Counted from the first letter of the stretch, positions 53,801 to 62,925 are shown. The stretch is 64,000 bases of DNA from SXIZ01 sp040079795 (GCA_040079795.1 JBEBJQ010000003.1:62001-126000), one strand, 5' to 3'. Translations and numbers: made by a program. The notes: generated by a model from the sequence alone, not told the origin.

Positions 53801-54498
53801 ACTTCAAAATCTTGCGTCAGGGAGTTTTCGGAACTTTGCGTTGTTGCCGCTAATGCTTGAAAAATAGCACTATTTTTTGCAATGATTTCATTAAATTGAT
53901 TAACAATTTGCTCAATAAAAAATTGCTTTGAAGCGGGATAATCTCCCAGATTCGCCATAATCGACCGGCTCAGGGTTTGTAAGGCAGAATTTTTATCCGC
54001 AATGTGCATATAAGCGGCATAATACAGTTCCTGATCCAGCTGCCGCATTTGTTGCGAATTATTCCCGGCCTGTTGCAGGTCATGAATTTGCCGCCGGGTA
54101 AAATCAATCGCTTTTTTCAATGTAGTGTTCGCTACAAAAAACTCATTGATTTGCTGATCTTTGGCATTTAGCTTTAAATCCAAGGCGTCAAATAAAGCGG
54201 TCGTATGTTCATCATCCAGATCTTTAACGGCATACTCGCCTTCTGCCAAGGAATTTTTCAACTGTTTTAAAGCCTGGCTATGCTTCGCCGTGTCTTCAAA
54301 ATTTGAGGCCACGCCAAATTGATAGCGCCATAAATCCTGGTTTAACAGCTCGTTCACCACGGTGATTTGGTGGGTTTGTTTAAATAACCAATCTTCTTGT
54401 TGAGGATTATTCATCCGAATCATGTTAAATAAAAACGCTAACACCACAATAACAGCAGCGCCAAAAAAAACATGTAAATAGGTAAAGTTTAACTTCAT
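50893..54498 (-). CDS. hybrid sensor histidine kinase (BarA-like), two receivers and HPt
   Basis: A 1201-residue phosphorelay protein. TM1 (~9-27), a helical periplasmic domain (~30-245), TM2 (~248-270), two PAS domains (~285-400, 410-525), HisKA with phosphoacceptor H554 in MSHEIRTPMNG, and a HATPase (NLIGNAIKFT, GTGLGLSIAKQL). Two receivers follow (RVLVVDDN...LLVFDEELPDMDG and ILLAEDN...LVLMDFQMPIMDG), then a C-terminal HPt domain with the His in GLHTLKGIF. The order matches BarA/TorS-type kinases. Output regulator not identified; the neighbouring HD-GYP regulator is a candidate. Confidence 0.93.
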   Translation of the reverse strand: MKLNFTYLHVFFGAAVIVVLAFLFNMIRMNNPQQEDWLFKQTHQITVVNELLNQDLWRYQFGVASNFEDTAKHSQALKQLKNSLAEGEYAVKDLDDEHTTALFDALDLKLNAKDQQINEFFVANTTLKKAIDFTRRQIHDLQQAGNNSQQMRQLDQELYYAAYMHIADKNSALQTLSRSIMANLGDYPASKQFFIEQIVNQFNEIIAKNSAIFQALAATTQSSENSLTQDFEVALHAYFENRQKITFYIQSFLFIISIISIAYATYLLVKLSRKESDLKIAHSNIENLQYAFDQHAIISFSDAAGNFTRVNEKFCTLSEYSERELMGKNHWMMHAGENSDAIYQDMVEKTGKGLVWHGELQSKTNTGKSYWVYATIVPFMNSASQIYQLISIRTDITLSKRLEEQITESKNFIQKLTDTMTQGVYAIDRQGVCSFWNKQAEYLLGWSQREVIMRQIGQLVVYLDSDGNTITFDDNFLKEQTKTIEARVRSKNGVTFPVSITTAPLHENNKIIGHVVVFQDISDLKEQQRLLNEAMQAAETANHTKSAFLANMSHEIRTPMNGIIGMTDLALDTELTSEQREFLNISKNSANALLTIINDILDFSKIEAGKLELDAVEFDLYQVMRETIKNLSIRAYQKGLEMILDTAADVPRYLIGDSGRLGQIIINLIGNAIKFTEHGEIIVRIRLHSQKDQQTCLQFAIEDTGIGIPEDRQKDVFSSFSQVDASVFRKYGGTGLGLSIAKQLVELMRGKIGVTSQLNKGTSFYFTAWFKTPLKEIETIKPLPVLNNMRVLVVDDNERLLNMMGNSFTSWGMQALVAKSADGAIEALRKEKSQGKALDLLVFDEELPDMDGFTLTELIQQEGLSKAPVIMLLSSIYSVGRSRKQAVDIACIISKPVSQSDLLDAVHTVFHGPVTQSFATQEISTHQKMLKPLDILLAEDNAINQQLAVRLLEKQGHKVSIANNGEECLVKVFEHNYDLVLMDFQMPIMDGLEASRRIRQQGLTLPIIAMTANAMKGDRERALEAGMTDYLTKPIKVNELFDVISRYFPELEAKGSVPDKPAELIQTLSLEIEAVSSENSAAHLPDAPPVCDWKAALALLGDDDEILVNMAEMYISNADSYLLEITQAYEQRNVPKLTRGLHTLKGIFALFKASIAEQILINAEHLAQDEKLAEVAELLPEIKSNVKLLKEFLREKLKISS

Positions 54499-54604
54499 GT
54501 TTTATGGGTTCCCAAGCGAACGTGAAAGGTAATGATTCAATAACTGGTTTAATTGCAATTTGGCTTCGCCTGAGTTCTTCACTAGGACATAGGCAAAGCT
54601 CATG

Positions 54605-54626
54605 AAAAAAGGTGATTCAATCACCC
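54605..54626 (-). terminator. Rho-independent terminator after the asparaginase gene
   Basis: On the minus strand GGTGAT-TGA-ATCACC is followed by six T (plus-strand A run at 54605-54610). It lies about 97 bases beyond the asparaginase stop and just upstream of the hybrid kinase gene, separating the two transcripts. Confidence 0.65.
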
Positions 54627-54722
54627 TTACGTGCCAAGTAATGCGCCATATTGAGGCTATCTTAGGTGGTTTTCCTAACTGCCCAGTTTAAAAGCAAAAC
54701 CTTAAAAATTATAGTGTCGCCA

Positions 54723-55760
54723 TTAACTATAGTCGAATTCTACAATTTCGTTGGCAATATTTTGCTGAATAAAGATCCTGCGTACTTCGGTGCCCTCAAA
54801 ATTACCATACGCCAGCAGTAATTTCACATAAGCGGCTTCCAAGGACATATTCCACATCATCTCGGCACCAAGCGCTGTTAATGCGTGAGTTGTGCTGTAA
54901 TTATCAGGAGAATACACTGCCGGTGCCAAATACACACTAATACACTGTTGCTTACATCGGTTAATAAAGCTTAATAAACTATACTGCTCACCCCAGGCAT
55001 CACTAACACACGCAGTACCGGAGTGGTAACAATCGTGTAGCACCGCATCCACGCCTAGCAGGTTAAAAGTTGCGTAATTGAGCCCGGGGTAAGGTTTTAT
55101 CAATAATACCCGCGTTGAAAACTTCGCCTTTAACTGCCAAGGCTGTTTATTTTTAGTAGGGTTGTGCGCCGGTGAATTAAGCACGACAAACTGATCATCT
55201 GTAAACTGTAGATAGGCTTTGGATTGCACACTGATAAAATCACTGCTCAATTGTAAACAGGACGCCAAGCGTGAGCCAATGTGAATGAGTGTATGCCCCC
55301 CTTGGTTCCGGTATGCAACAAATACCCCAAGCTCGGTGCGATCAGTAATGAACGCTAACGCCGCATTAAAATTATCCAGTCCATTAGCCCGCACATCAGT
55401 CAGAGGATAATCACTGGACACCAAGACTAAGGGGATATTAAGACCGGCGTAATAATAACTTAAGGCACAGGCGCTAAAAGCCAAGGTATCCGTACCATGT
55501 GTAACTACAATACCCGCTAAATTACGCTTATCAACCGCATCAATGCCGTTAATGATTTGTACCCATACCTCGGGACTTAAATTCTCACTTAACAGCTCAA
55601 CCGGCGCAATATGCGCGAACTCAATATTTGCAGCACGCGTGAAACGTTCCCGATATAACGTTAATAATCTAAACTGATTTTCTGCGGCAACATTGATAGT
55701 ATGTTCACTAATGCTAGAGCCTATCGTTCCGCCTGTGAATACCACTAAAATTTTTTTCAT
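54723..55760 (-). CDS. asparaginase family protein
   Basis: A 345-residue protein of the asparaginase/glutaminase family. The first catalytic Thr lies in VVFTGGTIGSS (~9-16) and the second in IVVTHGTDTLAF (~87-93), with Lys expected in the following region (SDYPLTDVRANG). It hydrolyses asparagine to aspartate, or a related amide. There is no signal peptide, so it is probably the cytoplasmic type. Stands alone, divergent from folA. Confidence 0.87.
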   Translation of the reverse strand: MKKILVVFTGGTIGSSISEHTINVAAENQFRLLTLYRERFTRAANIEFAHIAPVELLSENLSPEVWVQIINGIDAVDKRNLAGIVVTHGTDTLAFSACALSYYYAGLNIPLVLVSSDYPLTDVRANGLDNFNAALAFITDRTELGVFVAYRNQGGHTLIHIGSRLASCLQLSSDFISVQSKAYLQFTDDQFVVLNSPAHNPTKNKQPWQLKAKFSTRVLLIKPYPGLNYATFNLLGVDAVLHDCYHSGTACVSDAWGEQYSLLSFINRCKQQCISVYLAPAVYSPDNYSTTHALTALGAEMMWNMSLEAAYVKLLLAYGNFEGTEVRRIFIQQNIANEIVEFDYS

Positions 55761-55863
55761 AGTATGATGCCGTCTAATTTCAATAAAGCCAGTAGATTAC
55801 CCGTCGCGTCCCATTTTTAGGGTACCCGAAAGCTGAGAATAACAAAGCTGCCCAACTATTAAT

Positions 55864-56349
55864 ATGAAAATATCACTTATTGTCGCCATGGACAGTAATC
55901 GCGCCATCGGCCTTAACAATCAATTGCCTTGGCATTTATCTGCTGATTTAAAAAGATTTAAACAACTTACCCTGGGCAACCCCATCCTCATGGGACGCAA
56001 AACCCACGAATCGATTGGCCGCCCACTTCCAGGCCGGGTTAATATTATTATCAGCCGCGATCCAGATTATCATGCCATTGGCTGCGAAGTGTTTAACAAT
56101 AGTGCCGCCGCGCTTGACTACTGCCGATCCTATGCTGAACTCTTTGTCATTGGCGGGTCGTCCCTTTACGCCAGCATGCTCCCCTGCGCCGACTTCATCT
56201 ATTTAACCGCCATTCATCAGGCGTTTGAGGGCGATACCTTTTTCCCTGAAATACCATGCGAACAATGGCAAGCAATCGAGCGTATGGACATTGACGATGA
56301 CCCCAGTGTACCTTTCAACTATAGCTTCATCAAATTGGCAAAGCGATAG
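55864..56349 (+). CDS. folA: dihydrofolate reductase
   Basis: FolA reduces dihydrofolate with NADPH. The 161-residue protein has ISLIVAMDSNRAIGLNNQLPWHLSADLKRFK, MGRKTHESIGRPLPGR, FVIGGSSLYASML and GDTFFPEI, and the usual length. The catalytic acid D28-equivalent lies in HLSADLK. Confidence 0.97.
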   Translation: MKISLIVAMDSNRAIGLNNQLPWHLSADLKRFKQLTLGNPILMGRKTHESIGRPLPGRVNIIISRDPDYHAIGCEVFNNSAAALDYCRSYAELFVIGGSSLYASMLPCADFIYLTAIHQAFEGDTFFPEIPCEQWQAIERMDIDDDPSVPFNYSFIKLAKR

Positions 56350-56413
56350 TGGTTGATTACTTCTGATCCGGGGCAATTAAAACATTCACAGACAGCTCTT
56401 GATATATTTATGG

Positions 56414-57208
56414 CTATTCTTCGCCATGCCTGCTTTTCACAGCAGGCGTCATAAAGCCATGCAGCCCTCTTTTAGATTTTATGGCTAACCACTGTTTTAA
56501 GCCTATCAATTCCGGGGTTTCCTCAAGTTCATCCAATGATTGCTTGGCCCTTAATAACCGATAAGCTGCTTCTAAAACTTTATAACGCTCACCAACAATG
56601 CCGGCGCGGCGTAAGCCCAAGGTATTCAACCGAAAATGTCGCGCAGGACGCCCCCCCACCATAGTAAAGGGTATAACATCCATATTAAGCCCGGTCGTTC
56701 CCTGCACAATGGCATAAGCACCAATCCTGCAAAACTGATGCGCCACCACGTTGCCGCCTAAAAACACATGGTTACCGACAGCAACAAAGCCACCAATGGC
56801 GACATTATTGGCAAATATCACTTTATCACCAACCACACAATCATGGGCAACGTGACTATTATTCATAAAATAACCACCGGAACCAATAAAGCTAACCCCG
56901 CCCTCCACCGAAGCACGATGTGCGGTAAAGCCCTCCCGAAACACATTATCATCACCAATGTTTAACCACGACACAGTTTCAGCTTTAAAACTGGTATCTT
57001 GCGGCAAATCACCCAATACCACTCCCGGATGCACAACGTTACCATTACCCATGTTGACATAAGGCTGAATGACGGCGTGCGCGCCAATCTTACAGTTGGC
57101 ACCAATAACCACATGCGCTTCAATGACCGCAAACGGCCCTATTTGCGGGTTATCGCCCAATACTGCACCATCTGCAATATAAGCAGTAGGGTGAATCATG
57201 TTTGCCAT
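56414..57208 (-). CDS. LpxA-like acyltransferase (left-handed beta-helix)
   Basis: A 264-residue hexapeptide-repeat protein resembling UDP-GlcNAc acyltransferase. The N-terminal coils (IHPTAYIADGAVLGDNPQIGPF), the catalytic-His region NNSHVAHDCVVG near 115-126, VVAHQFCRIGAYA and the helical C terminus (LGLRRAGI..., AYRLL) all fit. It departs from E. coli LpxA where substrate-binding residues lie: GEINQDLKY is GDLPQDTSF (Lys76 not conserved) and AGHV is GGFV (His144 replaced). It is not with lpxD/fabZ/lpxB. Either a diverged second LpxA or an acyltransferase for another sugar nucleotide. Confidence 0.75.
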   Translation of the reverse strand: MANMIHPTAYIADGAVLGDNPQIGPFAVIEAHVVIGANCKIGAHAVIQPYVNMGNGNVVHPGVVLGDLPQDTSFKAETVSWLNIGDDNVFREGFTAHRASVEGGVSFIGSGGYFMNNSHVAHDCVVGDKVIFANNVAIGGFVAVGNHVFLGGNVVAHQFCRIGAYAIVQGTTGLNMDVIPFTMVGGRPARHFRLNTLGLRRAGIVGERYKVLEAAYRLLRAKQSLDELEETPELIGLKQWLAIKSKRGLHGFMTPAVKSRHGEE

Positions 57209-57217
57209 TTTTATTAT

Positions 57218-58093
57218 CTATCCTCTGGGGTGAAATTTTGCATGTAACTCTTTTAATCTGACGTTCGCAATATGCGTATAAATTTGGGTTGTTGATAAAT
57301 CTGCATGCCCTAATAACAACTGCACGACCCGTAAATCTGCGCCATGATTTAATAAATGCGTCGCAAACGCATGGCGTAAGGTATGTGGTGACAACTCTTT
57401 GGCTATGCCAGCCTTTTTAGCATAGCGCTTAATAATATGCCAAAACGCTTGGCGGGTCATGCTACGGGCCCGGCTGGTGACAAACAAGTCATCGCTTTGC
57501 CGTCCCGCCAGCAATAGCATCCGCGAAGTTGCCATATACTGTTCCAGCCAACTCATGGCTTCTTCACCAACCGGCACCAAACGTTCCTTATTGCCTTTAC
57601 CGGAGATCCTGACCACACCTTGCCGTAAACTCACCTGCGACACCTTTAACCCCACCAATTCAGATACCCTTAACCCGGTTGCATACAACAACTCAAGCAT
57701 AGTCAGATCCCGTAAACCCAGACTATGGGTTATTTCGGGCGCAGCAAGCAACTGCTCAACATCCTGTTCCGTTAACGATGCCGGTAACAAATGCCCTACA
57801 TGCGGCATTTCAATGAGTGCCGTTGGATCAACCCGTATCAAGCCTTCCCTGACCAAATAACCGTAAAAACGCCGCAAACTGGACACAATCCGTGCCGAAG
57901 AACGGTTGCTGATACCTTCCCGAAAGCGTTTTGCCAAAAAAGCCGTAATATCACTCTCAGTGACATCGGGTAACGCTTTACCCGATAAATGCTTTGCAAA
58001 AATATGCACATCACTGCTATAAGCAGACAAGGTATTCGCACTTAAACCCTGCTCTACCCAAACCGCATCTAAAAAAAGCTCGATTATATTCAT
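57218..58093 (-). CDS. xerD: site-specific tyrosine recombinase XerD
   Basis: XerD with XerC resolves chromosome dimers at dif. The 291-residue protein has the N-terminal SAM-like domain (IELFLDAVWVEQGLSANTLSAYSSD) and the catalytic domain with Arg in ATGLRVSELVGL, HTLRHAFATHLL, LGHADLSTTQIYTHI and the C-terminal HPRG. The ATG at 58093 matches the family start; seven extra in-frame codons upstream are left out. Ten bases separate it from the LpxA-like gene. Confidence 0.95.
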   Translation of the reverse strand: MNIIELFLDAVWVEQGLSANTLSAYSSDVHIFAKHLSGKALPDVTESDITAFLAKRFREGISNRSSARIVSSLRRFYGYLVREGLIRVDPTALIEMPHVGHLLPASLTEQDVEQLLAAPEITHSLGLRDLTMLELLYATGLRVSELVGLKVSQVSLRQGVVRISGKGNKERLVPVGEEAMSWLEQYMATSRMLLLAGRQSDDLFVTSRARSMTRQAFWHIIKRYAKKAGIAKELSPHTLRHAFATHLLNHGADLRVVQLLLGHADLSTTQIYTHIANVRLKELHAKFHPRG

Positions 58094-58190
58094 TGTGATA
58101 TTAAAAACCAGCAAGGGTCGGAATGGATTTATGCGCTAAGCCATCCGAACAATGTAGACGGCTTTATTGAGCCAAAAATTACTCAATCAC

Positions 58191-59105
58191 TTATAAATCA
58201 GGCACCCTATTTAACAATGCAGCATGCTCAGATTTGCTCGGCAACCCCTGACGAGCGCCCATTTTAGTACAACACAACGCACCCGCTGCACTTGCATAAC
58301 GCAACAATGCCAACCAAGGCAAGCCCGCAGCGATACCCGCCGCTAACGCGCCATGAAAAGCATCCCCAGCCCCAGTACTATCAATTGCATTTACCGCAAA
58401 AGCCGGTAACCTCCCGTGTTCTTGTCCGCGTTGCCAAATCAAGCCCTTTTCACCCAAAGTAATAATGGCATTGGGGGCAAGCTCCGCAAAGCGGGCTAAA
58501 GCAACGGGTATATCCCCCGCAAATTGCCGGGCAAATTTTTCGGAACACGCCAAATAATCGACGCAATTCATTAACGCTAACGTACCCTCATGTACAGAAC
58601 CGGCATCTAAGACCGTTAAAATCCCCTCGTGCCTGGCGCGCCCTGCCAAGGCTAAAGAAAGGTGCGGCTCGTGCCCATCGAATAAAATCACTTTGGGCAG
58701 GACGTTCGAAAAATCAATAGCTTTTGCTTCCAAGGCTGTGCATGCCCCTTTGTAATTGATTAATGCACGTTTGCCATCAGGTTTAACAATAACCGTGGAC
58801 AACGGCGTTGGCGCAGGACCTCGCACAACCAAAGCGGTATCAACTCCCTCCTGAAGCAGTTCCTGCAGATGTTTTTCGCCATACACATCCGTACCCAGAA
58901 ATCCCGCAAAAGCCGCATTATAACCCAGCCGGGAGACACAAACAGCAGCATTAGCCGCAGGGCCACCGCCACATTGAATAAAATCCTCCGCAACTATTTT
59001 TTCATCTGCACCGGGGTGACGAGCGACTGAAAAAATTAAATCATACGCTGCATGACCAACGCACAGAACATCAACTTTTTCAATGAAAAATGGTTTTATT
59101 TTCAA
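58191..59105 (-). CDS. PfkB family sugar or nucleoside kinase
   Basis: A 304-residue ribokinase-like protein. Signature 1 is CGGGPAANAAVCVSRLGYNAAFAGFLGTD (~45-73) and signature 2 is DSTGAGDAFHGALAAG near 246-261, with the catalytic Asp. ATP-dependent phosphorylation of a sugar or nucleoside is certain by family; the substrate is not. No sugar pathway genes adjoin it. Confidence 0.88.
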   Translation of the reverse strand: MKIKPFFIEKVDVLCVGHAAYDLIFSVARHPGADEKIVAEDFIQCGGGPAANAAVCVSRLGYNAAFAGFLGTDVYGEKHLQELLQEGVDTALVVRGPAPTPLSTVIVKPDGKRALINYKGACTALEAKAIDFSNVLPKVILFDGHEPHLSLALAGRARHEGILTVLDAGSVHEGTLALMNCVDYLACSEKFARQFAGDIPVALARFAELAPNAIITLGEKGLIWQRGQEHGRLPAFAVNAIDSTGAGDAFHGALAAGIAAGLPWLALLRYASAAGALCCTKMGARQGLPSKSEHAALLNRVPDL

Positions 59106-59176
59106 CGTAGTGCCCCGTATAAAATCAAGTTTAGCGAGTTAAGCTATCAGTAAAACAGAGTTACCCACCAAAAAAA

Positions 59177-59410
59177 ATGAAACCTATAGCTGTTGCCGAC
59201 ATGTCATCACCATGTCATATTACTACCGCATGCTTAAGCCTGATTTTTATATTAGTAGGTTATTACATGAACAATATAGCTATGAATGTTATAAAGAATT
59301 TTGGGCTTGATAAAAATTTAGGCGGCATTCTATTAGTGGGTGCCGGCTTATGCTTAGTGATCAGTTGGGGCATAGAAGCACTTATAAAGTCAATTTTCAA
59401 CTTGGGTTGA
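59177..59410 (+). CDS. small two-helix membrane protein, unknown
   Basis: A 77-residue product with two predicted membrane helices (~16-35 and ~48-70) and a short polar link (NVIKNFGLDKNLGG). No family recognised and no clear ribosome site, so the start may be 59177 or the ATG at 59201. It fills the gap between the divergent PfkB gene and the convergent ZIP gene. Confidence 0.4.
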   Translation: MKPIAVADMSSPCHITTACLSLIFILVGYYMNNIAMNVIKNFGLDKNLGGILLVGAGLCLVISWGIEALIKSIFNLG

Positions 59411-59447
59411 TCCTGGGTTTCTCCCTTACAGAATAATCATCCCAATA

Positions 59448-60275
59448 TCAGCCCCCTAACACTACGCCATGAGCAAAATCATGCAACCAACAGATCAAGA
59501 CTACGCCTGCAATAATCAGGGCAATTTGTTGCAATGAGGTTTTCATGTCGGTTTTTTTGTGCAGGGAGGGGATCAAATCTGCGACGGCGATATAGATAAA
59601 ACTGGACGCGGCTAAAGCCAAAAAATAAGGCAGGCGCTCATGTAAATCTTCCAAGCTGAAATAGGCTAGAACACCACCTAAAACAGTGGTGAAACTGGCC
59701 AAAACATTATAAAAAAGCGCTTTAGATTTAGAATAACCGCTTTCCAGCAATATCGCAAAATCACCGACTTCTTGCGGGATTTCATGGGTTGCCACCGCCA
59801 GGCTGGTGACAATACCGAGTTTAACATCGGTCAAGAATGCGGCAGCAATAAGAATGCCGTCAACAAAATTGTGTATACCATCACCGATCAGGATCAGCGT
59901 TCCTGCGGCTTGGTGGCCATGCCCGCCTTGTGCGTGCTGGTGATCATGGTCATGCGCTTCATCGTTATGCGCTTCACAGCTTTTTGAATGGCAATGCCGC
60001 CAAATAAGCAGTTTTTCTAAAATAAAAAAGCCTAATAAACCCAGCATGATAGTTGCGGATAACCCTTGCATTTGATCAGGCCGCACAGATTCAAATGCAT
60101 GCGGGATCAAACCCCAAAAAGCAACCGCCAATAATGCGCCGATGGCAAAACTGATCCCATGCGGCAACACTTTAGTGCGCTGCGCTTCCGGTAACAATAA
60201 AAACACCGATGCTGCCAGTACGCTCAAAACGCCGCCAATGGAGGTAAAGATAATAATTAAAAACAGTAAACTCAT
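59448..60275 (-). CDS. ZIP family divalent metal transporter
   Basis: A 275-residue inner-membrane protein with about eight helices. Between TM3 and TM4 lies a His-rich loop (HCHSKSCEAHNDEAHDHDHQH...), and TM4/TM5 carry the metal-path motifs GDGIHNFVDGILIAAAF and ATHEIPQEVGDFAIL typical of ZIP transporters. Imports zinc or another divalent metal. Seven bases follow pgeF, so it may be co-transcribed with rluD-pgeF. Confidence 0.92.
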   Translation of the reverse strand: MSLLFLIIIFTSIGGVLSVLAASVFLLLPEAQRTKVLPHGISFAIGALLAVAFWGLIPHAFESVRPDQMQGLSATIMLGLLGFFILEKLLIWRHCHSKSCEAHNDEAHDHDHQHAQGGHGHQAAGTLILIGDGIHNFVDGILIAAAFLTDVKLGIVTSLAVATHEIPQEVGDFAILLESGYSKSKALFYNVLASFTTVLGGVLAYFSLEDLHERLPYFLALAASSFIYIAVADLIPSLHKKTDMKTSLQQIALIIAGVVLICWLHDFAHGVVLGG

Positions 60276-60282
60276 AAAGCGC

Positions 60283-61014
60283 TTAACTTCTCCAGATCAG
60301 GGTCGCCATACGACCGGTTTGGTTATCGCGACGATAGGAAAAAAACCGTGCCTGATCGGTTACCGTGCAAAAATCTCCGCCATATATTTTGCTTACGCCA
60401 GCATTCGCTAACTCGATCCGGGCTAGCTGATAAATGTCCGCTAAATAATGTGCAGTACCCTGAGCAATAAACGCCGCCGCATAATCGCTATTTTTTTGCA
60501 CAAAAGCCTCACGCACTTCTGCGCCGACTTCAAAGCAGTTTTGACCGATGGCAGGGCCTAACCAAACCAAAACCTCTTTAGCCTGTAAGGCAAGCAAAGT
60601 ATTAGTCAGAATTCCGGCCAATAAACCGCGCCAACCGGCATGTGCCGCAGCAACACTTTGTCCATCACTGGAACAAAACAACACCGGCAAACAATCGGCA
60701 GTCATTACAGCACACACGACTTGCGCTTGCTGGGTGAAACTGGCATCAGCCTGCTGTAAGCCTTGCACTTGCTCAGCTTTTAATACCGTCTGGCCATGGA
60801 CTTGCTCCAACCAAGCCGGTTCTGCTGGTAACGCCAACATCTGCGTTATCAGCGTACGATTTTTTTGCACATGGCTAACATCGTCACCGACATGGGTAGC
60901 AGGGTTTAAGCTGCTATAAACACCCGTGCTTACGCCGCCCGAACGTAAGGTGCTCGCAGCATGGACATTAGCCGGTGCCGGCCAGTCCGGTTCAAGCCAG
61001 TTTTTCAACATCAT
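60283..61014 (-). CDS. pgeF: peptidoglycan editing factor / YfiH laccase-domain protein
   Basis: A 243-residue DUF152 (multicopper-oxidase-like, PgeF/YfiH) protein. Family motifs are LEQVHGQTV near 68 (His), VMTADCLPVLF (Cys), AAAHAGWRGLLAGI (His) and GPAIGQNCFEVG. PgeF removes misincorporated L-Ser muropeptide precursors in E. coli. The start lies inside rluD with a 23-base overlap; rluD-pgeF is a conserved pair. Confidence 0.94.
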   Translation of the reverse strand: MMLKNWLEPDWPAPANVHAASTLRSGGVSTGVYSSLNPATHVGDDVSHVQKNRTLITQMLALPAEPAWLEQVHGQTVLKAEQVQGLQQADASFTQQAQVVCAVMTADCLPVLFCSSDGQSVAAAHAGWRGLLAGILTNTLLALQAKEVLVWLGPAIGQNCFEVGAEVREAFVQKNSDYAAAFIAQGTAHYLADIYQLARIELANAGVSKIYGGDFCTVTDQARFFSYRRDNQTGRMATLIWRS

Positions 61015-61945
61015 TTTCCCGTAAGGCAGCCAAGAGATCGAGCATATCTTCCGGCAGAGGCTGTTCCCATTCCATATACGCTTCAGTTAACGGATGGATT
61101 ATGCCTAATTTTGCGGCGTGCAAAGCCTGACGTTTAAAATTCTTCAAGGTTATTTTAAGATGTTCACTACAATCGGAAGGCATTTGAAAACGCCCCGCAT
61201 AAAGCGCATCGCCAACCAAAGGGAATCTAACATGCGCCATGTGAACCCGAATCTGATGGGTGCGCCCGGTCTCAAGTTTTACCTGAATTAAAGTGTGGCG
61301 CGCAAAGCGTTCAATCACCCGATAATGGGTAACCGCATCTTTACCGGAAGTCCTGACCGCATAACGGATACGGTCGGTCGGATGTCGGCCAATGGGCTCA
61401 TCCACAGTACCACCCGAAATCATGCGCCCTTTAGAAATTGCCCGATATTCCCGGTGAATACTGCGTTCTTGCAACTGATCGGTCAAGGCATGATGCGCTT
61501 GCAGCGTTTTAGCCACCATCAACAAGCCGCTGGTATCCTTATCAATACGGTGCACAATCCCTGCGCGAGGGAGCGTCGCCAAACTGGGTAGGTGATTAAG
61601 CAGCGCATTTTGTAAAGTCCCGTTCCAGTTACCCACTGCCGGATGCACTACCAAACCAGCCGGTTTATTAACAATCAGCAGGGACTCATCCTCAAAAAGA
61701 ATGTCCAATGCAATCGCTTCTGCCTCGCAGCGAATAACGACCTCTGGCTCGGCATTAAGCTCAATATTTTCCCCCCCTTCCAAGCGGTCTTTGGCTTTAA
61801 GCGCGACACCATTTACCAATACCCGCCCTGCTTTCATCCAAAGCTGCAATTTGCTACGGGAATAATCGGAAAACAATTCCGCTAATACTTGATCTACCCG
61901 CATTCCAGCCAATTCTTCGGGCACTCTTTCTTCTAATCTGATCAT
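60992..61945 (-). CDS. rluD: 23S rRNA pseudouridine synthase RluD
   Basis: RluD makes pseudouridines 1911/1915/1917 of 23S rRNA. The 317-residue protein has an N-terminal S4 domain (GMRVDQVLAELFSDYSRSKLQLWMKAGRVLVNG) and the catalytic Asp in GIVHRIDKDTSGLLMVAK near 140 (HRIDKDTSG instead of HRLDKDTSG). RTHQIRVHMAH and the family C terminus follow. Divergent from bamD, the usual order. Confidence 0.96.
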   Translation of the reverse strand: MIRLEERVPEELAGMRVDQVLAELFSDYSRSKLQLWMKAGRVLVNGVALKAKDRLEGGENIELNAEPEVVIRCEAEAIALDILFEDESLLIVNKPAGLVVHPAVGNWNGTLQNALLNHLPSLATLPRAGIVHRIDKDTSGLLMVAKTLQAHHALTDQLQERSIHREYRAISKGRMISGGTVDEPIGRHPTDRIRYAVRTSGKDAVTHYRVIERFARHTLIQVKLETGRTHQIRVHMAHVRFPLVGDALYAGRFQMPSDCSEHLKITLKNFKRQALHAAKLGIIHPLTEAYMEWEQPLPEDMLDLLAALRENDVEKLA

Positions 61946-62088
61946 AACAAGTTCTTCTGATTAACCTAATGTTACGTTATACTCACCAGCCATACAGGGC
62001 TGTTAACTGCGTTGCTCAACTGGCAACCAAATCAGCTGCACTATTTTCGCTAAGAAAACCTCTTATAATACAACGTGTCGTCAATACT

Positions 62089-62925
62089 ATGCGATTTCTT
62101 TTAATAAAAACATTATTCATTTGCTGTTTGACGGTCTTTTTATCCGGCTGTGAAACCCTCGGTCTCAAGGAAGGATCCAGCAATACCGAAGACAAATATG
62201 CAGGCTATAATGAAGCCCAATTCCATAAAGAAGCCAAGGAAGCCCTGCAAAACGAGAGTTATCAAAAAGCTGTTGAGCTTTATGAGGCATTGGAAGCACG
62301 CTATCCATTTGGCGATTATTCAGCGCAAACCCAGCTGGATCTCGCTTATGCTTATCATAAAAATGGCGATGCTGAAGCGTCACTGGCTGCCGCCGAACGC
62401 TTTATCAAAGTAAACCCACGCAACCCCAGTGTTGATTACGCTTATTATTTAAAAGGCTTGGTTAGTTATAATCGCGGGATCGGCATCATGGATCGGTTCT
62501 TACCTACCGACAGCTCGCAACGCGACATAAACAGCGCGCAAGAATCCTACAATGTCTTTCAAGAGTTAGTCCGGCGTTTTCCAAACAGTAAATATGCGCC
62601 CGATGCCAAACAACGCATGATCGCGTTAAGAAACAACATCGCCATGCACGAGATTCGTATCGCCAGCTATTATTTGAAACGTAAAGCCTACGTTGCGGCG
62701 GTTAGCCGTTGCAATCTGGTCATCAAAGATTACCAGCGCACCCCTGCGGTTCCTTATGCCCTGCAAATCATGCAGGAAGCCTATACCGAATTGGGTTTAA
62801 CCAGCCTGGCAAAGGATGCCAAAAAGATTTTTGACAGCAATTATCCGCAAGGCGTCCCTGAAATCCAAAACCCTAAAAACGGTTTTGTGTACGATGTTTG
62901 GGATTTTATTGGGTTTGATGAGTAA
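62089..62925 (+). CDS. bamD: outer membrane protein assembly factor BamD
   Basis: BamD is the essential lipoprotein of the BAM complex. The 278-residue protein begins with a lipoprotein signal (FICCLTVFLSGCETLG; lipidated Cys in LSGC), followed by TPR repeats (YNEAQFHKEAKEALQNESYQKAVELYEALEARYPFG, DYAYYLKGLVSYN). The ATG at 62089 is chosen over an upstream in-frame start at 61969 because it starts the signal peptide directly. Confidence 0.95.
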   Translation: MRFLLIKTLFICCLTVFLSGCETLGLKEGSSNTEDKYAGYNEAQFHKEAKEALQNESYQKAVELYEALEARYPFGDYSAQTQLDLAYAYHKNGDAEASLAAAERFIKVNPRNPSVDYAYYLKGLVSYNRGIGIMDRFLPTDSSQRDINSAQESYNVFQELVRRFPNSKYAPDAKQRMIALRNNIAMHEIRIASYYLKRKAYVAAVSRCNLVIKDYQRTPAVPYALQIMQEAYTELGLTSLAKDAKKIFDSNYPQGVPEIQNPKNGFVYDVWDFIGFDE

